Part shown: positions 58,986-64,000 of the stretch, piece after piece | Layout: every line of letters starts with the position of its first letter | How positions within the stretch are numbered: position 1 is the stretch's first letter | From: Mycobacteroides salmoniphilum | GTDB lineage: Bacteria > Actinomycetota > Actinomycetes > Mycobacteriales > Mycobacteriaceae | Direction of reading: 5' to 3' | NCBI RefSeq assembly: GCF_004924335.1 | Contig: NZ_CP024633.1 | Coordinates: forward strand, 868,001 to 932,000 | Length of the DNA stretch: 64,000 bases | Position numbers and translations under genes: made by a program | Notes under the pieces: generated by a model | Seen by the model: only the letters and a program-made list of their open reading frames with translations | What the model was told of the DNA's origin: nothing | The model's database searches: none

Positions 58986-59867
58986 CTATTGGTTGGCGCA
59001 GGTGACCCATCGGCTGCTGATCCGGGCGAACCCTGCGACACCGGTCTTGGTCTCGGTCTTTCCGCCGGCCGATGCGGTGATCGTCACCCGCGATGAGGCG
59101 GTGTCGCCATTGACGACCGACTTTTCGACCTTGTCCACGTTGATCTTCAGATCGTCGGGCTGACCCTCAAGGTCCGCGTCGGTGATCGTCACGCAGGACA
59201 GCGCGTTGAGCACGTCGAGGTTTTTGGCGCCGAGCGCGGCATAGAACGCCTTGAGCACGTTCGTGAGCTCGCGCTCCTCCTCCTTGGTCGACTCACGTGG
59301 CACCGACGAGGTGGTGGGGCCCGGCACCGAGATGCTGGTGGTCGCGGGTCCCGTGTTCGACGTCGTCGTCGAGGTCGAGGTCGAGCGTCCGGTGCTGGTG
59401 GGCGTGCTGGAAGAGCTGGTGGCGATCGTGGTGGTGCTGCTGGTCCTGGTCCGTGACTTTGTGGTGGTCGTCGTCGTGCTGCTGGTCGGCGCCTCGGGGT
59501 TCACGAGAGGCACGCCGAGCTTCACGGTGGGGCGCGATAGGGGTGTGTCTTCGATCGTCCGGTTGTTCTCGATCCAGAGCCCTACGGCCACCGCCGTCAC
59601 CGCGACCAGGCAGAGCGCCAGCACTCCGATGACGATCTTGGTGGCGTGCCTGGCGACGAACCTGCGTGTGGGCGTCGGTTCGGCGGCGACGGCGGCCTCC
59701 AGGTCGTAGTCCACCGACTCGTCGTCGCCGTCCTTCGCTGTGCCGTCCTTCGGTGCGGGTTTGTCCGTTGCGACCTCGTCATGGGAGGGGACGTTCTTAC
59801 CCTCGGCCTCCGGGGTGCCGGCACCGGTGACGTCGGGCTTGTCCTCGGCCTTGTCTTGGTCGCTCAA
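58986..59867 (-). CDS. Single-pass membrane protein with Ser/Thr-rich stalk
   Basis: A 293-aa protein from TTG 59867 behind AGGGAGG. Acidic cytoplasmic N-terminus (1-75), membrane helix at about 78-98 (IVIGVLALCLVAVTAVAVGLW), a Ser/Thr-rich stalk (about 128-195, Thr runs), and a small C-terminal domain of about 95 residues with two Cys (ALSCVTI, WVTCANQ). The stalk is probably glycosylated. Resembles the mycobacterial Mce-associated and similar small extracytoplasmic domains; not named. Confidence 0.65.
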   Translation of the reverse strand: MSDQDKAEDKPDVTGAGTPEAEGKNVPSHDEVATDKPAPKDGTAKDGDDESVDYDLEAAVAAEPTPTRRFVARHATKIVIGVLALCLVAVTAVAVGLWIENNRTIEDTPLSRPTVKLGVPLVNPEAPTSSTTTTTTKSRTRTSSTTTIATSSSSTPTSTGRSTSTSTTTSNTGPATTSISVPGPTTSSVPRESTKEEERELTNVLKAFYAALGAKNLDVLNALSCVTITDADLEGQPDDLKINVDKVEKSVVNGDTASSRVTITASAGGKTETKTGVAGFARISSRWVTCANQ

Positions 59868-59897
59868 CGGATCCCTCCCTGTCGGTTCCAGCCGGGA

Positions 59898-60200
59898 TTA
59901 GTGTCCCAATCTGCCGCGACCCAGGCGCAGCAGCAGCATGGCCAGAGTGTGGCCTTCTTGGCCTAGTTCGCTGAAGCGTTCGAGGACCTTCATCTCGCGG
60001 CTGTGCACAAGGCGCGGGCCACCGGAGGCCATCCGGGCCTTACCGATTTCGCGGGAGACCTCGGTGCGCCGCTTGATCGCGGACAGGATCTCCGCGTCGA
60101 GCCGGTCGATCTCCTTGCGCAGCTCATCTATATCGGGCGCGGGCTCGGTAGCTTCGCCGATATCTTTTTGGCTGGCGTTCTCGGTCATTTGAGTAGTCAT
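59898..60200 (-). CDS. Chorismate mutase (AroQ-delta type)
   Basis: A 100-aa intracellular chorismate mutase, homologous in order and size to Rv0948c. IDELRKEIDRLDAEILSAIKRRTEVSREIGKARMASGGPR shows the long first helix with the active-site Arg and Lys, and VHSREMKVLERFSEL the second active-site region. Enzymes of this type are weak alone and activated by DAHP synthase. ATG 60200 (or 60188). The 5' region has a leader peptide and hairpins typical of attenuation by Phe/Tyr. Confidence 0.93.
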   Translation of the reverse strand: MTTQMTENASQKDIGEATEPAPDIDELRKEIDRLDAEILSAIKRRTEVSREIGKARMASGGPRLVHSREMKVLERFSELGQEGHTLAMLLLRLGRGRLGH

Positions 60201-60270
60201 TCTGTCTCACACTTTCTCTTGGAGCGGTTCGATCCGCAATGCCGCCCCGGAATCGGGCCTCACAAGAGAG

Positions 60271-60343
60271 GAGCCCCGTAGTCCGGTAGCGGACTGCGGG
60301 GCTCGTGAATCGGCTAGACCACGGGCACCGGAGTCCGGTACCC
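60271..60343 (-). promoter_or_regulatory. Attenuator-type hairpins before chorismate mutase
   Basis: Reading the minus strand, hairpin 1 (60343-60323) pairs GGGTACCGG with CCGGTGCCC (8 of 9). Hairpin 2 (60304-60271) pairs GAGCCCCGCAGTCCG with CGGACTACGGGGCTC (14 of 15). TACCGGACT occurs both in hairpin 1 and in the loop and right arm of hairpin 2, so the left arm of hairpin 2 can pair with either. There is no U-tract, so hairpin 2 could act on transcription or translation. Confidence 0.7.
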
Positions 60344-60373
60344 GTAGAAAAATCGCTGCTGGTGGTCAAGCAC
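60314..60373 (-). CDS. Leader peptide of chorismate mutase (19 aa, FFYGY)
   Basis: A 19-codon frame from GTG 60373 to TAG 60314, encoding MLDHQQRFFYGYRTPVPVV. Four of residues 8-12 are Phe or Tyr, the end products of the chorismate mutase branch. A -10 TACACT (minus strand, plus coordinates 60381-60386) lies 7 bp before the GTG, so the mRNA would be leaderless and translation would start at its first base. The peptide ends just before hairpin 2. It fits a classical ribosome-stalling leader. Confidence 0.68.
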   Translation of the reverse strand: MLDHQQRFFYGYRTPVPVV

Positions 60374-60462
60374 ATCGAAGAGTGTAGCCGAGATGCGAGG
60401 AACGCTTGCGGGAAGTGCGTCAGGCCGAGATTGTCCCTCGTCAGCGGTAAGTTAGATCGGTC

Positions 60463-62871
60463 ATGGCGAATCTTTCTGAACCAGCACTTTTTGATATGCC
60501 CAGCGCCTCGGGTTCCCACAGCGAGGCGTTGCTCGAGGGGCTGAATCCGCAGCAGCGGGCCGCCGTCGCGCACGAGGGGTCGGCGCTGCTCATCGTCGCC
60601 GGCGCCGGGTCCGGCAAGACCGCGGTGTTGACCCGTCGAATCGCCTACCTGCTGGCCGAGCGGGACGTGAGCCCGGGGCAGATCCTGGCCATCACCTTCA
60701 CCAACAAGGCCGCCGCCGAGATGCGCGAGCGCGTCGCGAACCTCGTGGGCCGGCGTGCCAACTCGATGTGGGTGTCGACGTTCCACTCCAGCTGCGTGCG
60801 CATCCTGCGGAATCAGGCCTCACTGCTGCCCGGATTGAACTCCAACTTCTCGATTTACGACTCCGATGACTCACGGCGGCTGTTGCAGATGATCGGCCGC
60901 GATATGGGCCTGGACATCAAGCGCTACTCACCACGGCTGCTGGCGACCGCCGTCTCCAACCTGAAGAACGAGCTCATCTCGCCGGAGCAGGCGGTGGCCA
61001 ACCTCAGCGTCGATGATGAGGCCGGTGAGCTACGCCGAATCGTCGCCGATGTGTACGGCGAGTACCAGCGGCGCCTGCGTGCGGCCAACGCTCTGGACTT
61101 CGACGATCTCATCGGTGAGACGGTCGCCGTGCTGCAGCAGTTCCCGCAGATCGCGCAGTTCTACCGCCGCAAGTTCCGGCACATCCTGGTTGACGAGTAT
61201 CAGGACACCAACCATGCCCAATACATACTGGTCCGCGAACTGGTAGGTGCTCACGTGGACCGTACGGTCGATCCGGACAGCCCGGAACCGGCGGAGCTGT
61301 GCGTGGTGGGTGACGCCGACCAGTCCATCTATGCCTTCCGTGGTGCCACGATCCGCAACATCGAAGAATTCGAGCGCGACTATCCGAATGCGAAAACCAT
61401 TCTGCTGGAACAGAATTATCGGTCCACGCAGAACATATTGAGCGCGGCCAATGCCGTCATTGCCAAGAACACGAACCGCAGAGAAAAGCGGCTGTGGACC
61501 GATTCCGGCGAGGGCGAGCTGATCGTCGGCTACGTCGCGGACAACGAACATGATGAAGCGTCCTTCATCGCCCGCGAGATCGACGGACTCTTCGATCGCA
61601 GCGACGCCAACTATGGCGACGTCGCGGTGTTCTACCGCACCAACAACAACTCCCGGTCGCTCGAAGAGATCTTCATCCGAACCGGTATCCCCTACAAAGT
61701 TATTGGGGGAGTGCGGTTCTACGAGCGCAAGGAAATCCGCGACATCGTCGCCTACCTGCGGGTGCTGACCAACCCGGGCGATGCGGTGAGCCTACGGCGG
61801 ATCCTCAACACTCCTCGCCGGGGCATCGGGGACCGGGCCGAGGCGTGTGTTGCCGTACACGCGGAGACAGCCGGCATCGGTTTCGGGGAAGCGCTCGCGG
61901 ATGCCGCCGCGGGCAAGGTCGCGATGCTGAACTCTCGCTCCGAGAAGGCGATTGCCGCCTTCATGGACATGCTCGACGAGATTCGCGCCACCCTACGCAC
62001 CGATCCGGGGGCATTACCGGATATCGGCGATGTGGTCGACGCCGTGCTCAACCACACCGGGTATCGATATGAACTGGAGAACAGCAGCGACCCCCAGGAG
62101 CTGGCACGTCTCGATAACCTCAACGAATTGGTCAGCGTCGCACACGAATTCAGTGCGGATGCGGCAAATGCCCAGGCAGCTGGGGAAGACCTGCCGGTCG
62201 ACGACGAGGATGTCGGCGCGCCCCCGGGGAGTCTCGAGGCGTTCCTGGAGCGGGTGTCGCTGGTCGCCGATGCCGACGAGCTGCCCGAATCGACCGCCGG
62301 TGTGGTCACGATGATGACTCTGCACACCGCCAAGGGGCTGGAGTTCCCGGTGGTCTTCGTGACCGGCTGGGAGGACGGCATGTTCCCGCACATGCGTGCC
62401 CTCGGCGATCCGGTGGAGCTGGCCGAGGAACGTCGACTTGCCTACGTCGGGATCACGCGGGCGCGTCAGCGGCTATATCTGAGCCGGGCCAAGGTGCGCT
62501 CGTCGTGGGGGCAGCCCATGATGAACCCGGAATCGCGCTTCCTGCAAGAGATTCCGCAAGATCTGATCGAATGGCGGCGCACCGATCCGCTGCCAGGGCG
62601 CATCGCGACCGGCGCCGGAAGCTACGGCGGCGGGGGCTATGGGTCCAGTGGATCACGCGGAGGCGGCGGCTCGCTGGGTGCTCCGTCCAAAAAGCGCACC
62701 AAGCCGCTGCTGGTGCTGGAGCCCGGTGATCGGGTGAGCCACGACAAGTACGGGCTGGGCAAGGTCATGGAGGTGACTGGTGTCGGCGAGAGCGCCACAT
62801 CGCTCATCGACTTCGGCAGCGACGGGCGCGTGAAGCTGATGCACAACTTCGCGCCCGTGCAAAAGCTTTAG
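60463..62871 (+). CDS. uvrD1: UvrD1/PcrA-type DNA helicase
   Basis: An 802-aa SF1A helicase. Motifs: Q NPQQRAAVAH, I AGAGSGKTAVLTRRIAYLL, Ia ITFTNKAA, II VDEYQDTN, III GDADQSIYAFRG, IV NYRST, V TLHTAKGLEFPVVF, VI YVGITRARQRL. The C-terminus has a Gly-rich linker and a Tudor-like domain (GDRVSHDKYGLGKVMEV) as in PcrA, which binds RNA polymerase. Functions in nucleotide excision repair and with Ku. Corresponds to Rv0949. Confidence 0.96.
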   Translation: MANLSEPALFDMPSASGSHSEALLEGLNPQQRAAVAHEGSALLIVAGAGSGKTAVLTRRIAYLLAERDVSPGQILAITFTNKAAAEMRERVANLVGRRANSMWVSTFHSSCVRILRNQASLLPGLNSNFSIYDSDDSRRLLQMIGRDMGLDIKRYSPRLLATAVSNLKNELISPEQAVANLSVDDEAGELRRIVADVYGEYQRRLRAANALDFDDLIGETVAVLQQFPQIAQFYRRKFRHILVDEYQDTNHAQYILVRELVGAHVDRTVDPDSPEPAELCVVGDADQSIYAFRGATIRNIEEFERDYPNAKTILLEQNYRSTQNILSAANAVIAKNTNRREKRLWTDSGEGELIVGYVADNEHDEASFIAREIDGLFDRSDANYGDVAVFYRTNNNSRSLEEIFIRTGIPYKVIGGVRFYERKEIRDIVAYLRVLTNPGDAVSLRRILNTPRRGIGDRAEACVAVHAETAGIGFGEALADAAAGKVAMLNSRSEKAIAAFMDMLDEIRATLRTDPGALPDIGDVVDAVLNHTGYRYELENSSDPQELARLDNLNELVSVAHEFSADAANAQAAGEDLPVDDEDVGAPPGSLEAFLERVSLVADADELPESTAGVVTMMTLHTAKGLEFPVVFVTGWEDGMFPHMRALGDPVELAEERRLAYVGITRARQRLYLSRAKVRSSWGQPMMNPESRFLQEIPQDLIEWRRTDPLPGRIATGAGSYGGGGYGSSGSRGGGGSLGAPSKKRTKPLLVLEPGDRVSHDKYGLGKVMEVTGVGESATSLIDFGSDGRVKLMHNFAPVQKL

Positions 62872-62877
62872 AACAAA

Positions 62878-62915
62878 AACGCCGAGCGTGAGCGGCGCTG
62901 CTCACACTCGGCGTT
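62878..62915. terminator. Bidirectional terminator
   Basis: AACGCCGAGCGTGAGC (62878-62893) pairs with GCTCACACTCGGCGTT (62900-62915) at 15 of 16 positions, with flanking A-rich sequence before it, between the convergent uvrD1 and peptidase genes. Confidence 0.88.
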
Positions 62916-62926
62916 GAAAGCTATGA

Positions 62927-63973
62927 CTAGTCGCCGAAGCGGCTGAAAGTGATGCCCTTGTTGGCCAACCAGCCCTGCGGGTCGATGCGCTGCGAACCGC
63001 CCAGCAGCACTTCGAAGTGCAGATGCGGACCGGTCGAGTTGCCGCGGTTGCCGATGGTGGCGATGCGGTCACCCGCCATCACCCGCTGACCCACCGATAC
63101 TTCCCAGGTGTTGATGTGGCCGTACAGGGTCACGGTGCCATCCGAATGGCGGATCTTGACCCAGGCGCCGTAACCCGCGGTGGGACCCGTCGCGATGACG
63201 ACACCATCGGCGGCTGCCACGATCGGAGTGCCGATGCTGTTGGCGATGTCGATGCCGCCGTGCAGGGCGCCCCAGCGGTATCCGAAGCCGGAGGTGAAGG
63301 TGCCGTTCGCGGGCATCACGAAGCGTGGAGCCAGCAGACGCTTCTCGCGGTCCGCACGCTCGGAAGCGAAGGCCGTGGCCTTCGCCAGCTGCTCGTCGGT
63401 GATCGAGGTGTCGGTGGCCAGCGGAGCGGAGATCAACTGCGGTCCGTGGGTGGCCATCACCGCTGCGGAGGTGCCCAACGCGAGGCTGTGACGATCCGCG
63501 GCCGTCGCGGCGTCGTGCTCACTGAGCGCGCTGTACCCGGCGGCCGCAGCGGCACCGGCGGCCATGGCTGCCAGGGCGATGCGCGTCTTGCCTACCTGGC
63601 CGATCTCGCGGCGGCGGTGTGCGCCTCCGCTGCTGATCCTGGGCAGCTTGTCGGTGGGGGTGTCGCGAGGGTCTCTGGTGCGTGCGGCAGAAGCGGCGAA
63701 CCAGTCCGCGGTGGCCTCGATGGAGGCGCGGATCCGGTCGGCCTCGTCGGTGTCTTCTTCCCAGTCCTGCTCGATTTGGGCCAGAGCGGCCTGGTGCTCC
63801 GTCTCGGCGCCCTCTTCCGGGGCGTCCTCGTAGACGTCGTAATCCTCAAGCTCGGGGCGATCCAGCGCGTCCTTCAGGCCGAACTCGTCGATCGGCACGA
63901 TGTTGGTGATCTCGTTCTCACTCGGTGCCGCGCTTCGATCACCACGCGTGCGTGTCGTTCGATGCTGTGTCAA
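62927..63973 (-). CDS. M23-family peptidase (LytM type)
   Basis: A 348-aa protein from TTG 63973. Long acidic cytoplasmic N-terminus (1-125), one membrane helix (about 133-150, ALAAMAAGAAAAAGYSAL), a coiled segment, and the M23 domain (about 220-345): GALHGGIDIAN (His and Asp Zn ligands) and GPHLHFEVLLGG (HxH). All zinc ligands are kept, so it probably cuts peptidoglycan cross-bridges. Corresponds to Rv0950c. The start is near the window's end and the promoter is largely outside. Confidence 0.9.
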   Translation of the reverse strand: MTQHRTTRTRGDRSAAPSENEITNIVPIDEFGLKDALDRPELEDYDVYEDAPEEGAETEHQAALAQIEQDWEEDTDEADRIRASIEATADWFAASAARTRDPRDTPTDKLPRISSGGAHRRREIGQVGKTRIALAAMAAGAAAAAGYSALSEHDAATAADRHSLALGTSAAVMATHGPQLISAPLATDTSITDEQLAKATAFASERADREKRLLAPRFVMPANGTFTSGFGYRWGALHGGIDIANSIGTPIVAAADGVVIATGPTAGYGAWVKIRHSDGTVTLYGHINTWEVSVGQRVMAGDRIATIGNRGNSTGPHLHFEVLLGGSQRIDPQGWLANKGITFSRFGD

Positions 63974-64000
63974 TACCCTGCCAGTCTTCCGTTCGGCGTC

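Noticed and set aside
1..64000. CRISPR array or rRNA genes
   Set aside because: No regularly spaced direct repeats and no rRNA-like sequence seen by eye; the only tandem arrays are the 7-bp and 32-bp repeats described.

Overview
The window reads as chromosome from a rapidly growing mycobacterium, most likely of the Mycobacteroides abscessus/chelonae group. Coding is dense and GC-rich, with GTG and TTG starts and mycobacteria-specific families (MPT63-like protein, AurF-type diiron oxygenase, DUF2236/MpaB oxygenase, ESX/WXG100 proteins). The right half follows the gene order I remember for M. tuberculosis Rv0937c-Rv0950c: ku, ligD, Fpg/Nei glycosylase, SDR, pgi, chorismate mutase, uvrD1, M23 peptidase. 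The species call is inference.

Layout. 1-4.2 kb: a block of lower GC with a GDPD-like lipoprotein lacking key catalytic residues, a membrane-anchored HTH protein, two unknown genes and a membrane GGDEF protein. 4.25-10.5 kb: a small integrated island bounded by 38-bp direct repeats of the 3' end of tRNA-Arg(CCU), which is intact at 10457-10529. It carries a type VII secretion toxin cassette (two WXG100 proteins, a toxin with a nuclease-like tail, a probable immunity protein) lying between two decayed copies of one gene's 3' end, plus a frameshifted tyrosine integrase. 10.5-28.6 kb: a second accessory block flanked by 52-bp imperfect repeats of the sequence just upstream of the tRNA. It holds a DDE-transposase-like gene coupled to a tyrosine-recombinase-like protein lacking its catalytic residues, two HTH proteins, a two-gene unknown module, and a defence-type cluster (paraMORC GHKL ATPase with a nuclease-like tail, 5mC methyltransferase, Vsr nickase, HNH endonuclease, PIN-like protein). 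An NAD-salvage operon (PRPP-synthetase-like protein, NadV-type transferase, NrtR-like Nudix regulator) follows a palindromic operator, and then an NHL-propeller membrane protein.

28.6-64 kb: mostly core genome. It contains regulator/enzyme pairs with visible operators (TetR/MpaB, MarR/DUF5313, TetR/AurF, XRE-cupin/aldolase-DapA, CGNR/VOC-HIBADH), manganese transport, NHEJ repair (Ku and LigD), PPK2, cobF, ctaD, a COG0523 metallochaperone behind a Zur-like box, MsrB, Pgi, chorismate mutase, UvrD1 and an M23 peptidase. A divergent pair at 48 kb surrounds an exact match to the KstR2 operator pattern.

Most notable: (1) a probable leaderless 19-aa leader peptide with an FFYGY run and competing hairpins in front of chorismate mutase, an aromatic amino-acid attenuator; (2) the paraMORC-nuclease/Dcm/Vsr/HNH cluster; (3) the catalytically stripped recombinase coupled to a DDE protein; (4) the toxin cassette between direct repeats; (5) the NrtR-NadV-Prs operon beside defence genes; (6) a 42-aa membrane peptide upstream of cyanase under two tandem operators; (7) three copies of a tRNA-promoter element whose leader hairpin stems covary. 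No rRNA and no CRISPR array was seen, and one complete tRNA was found.
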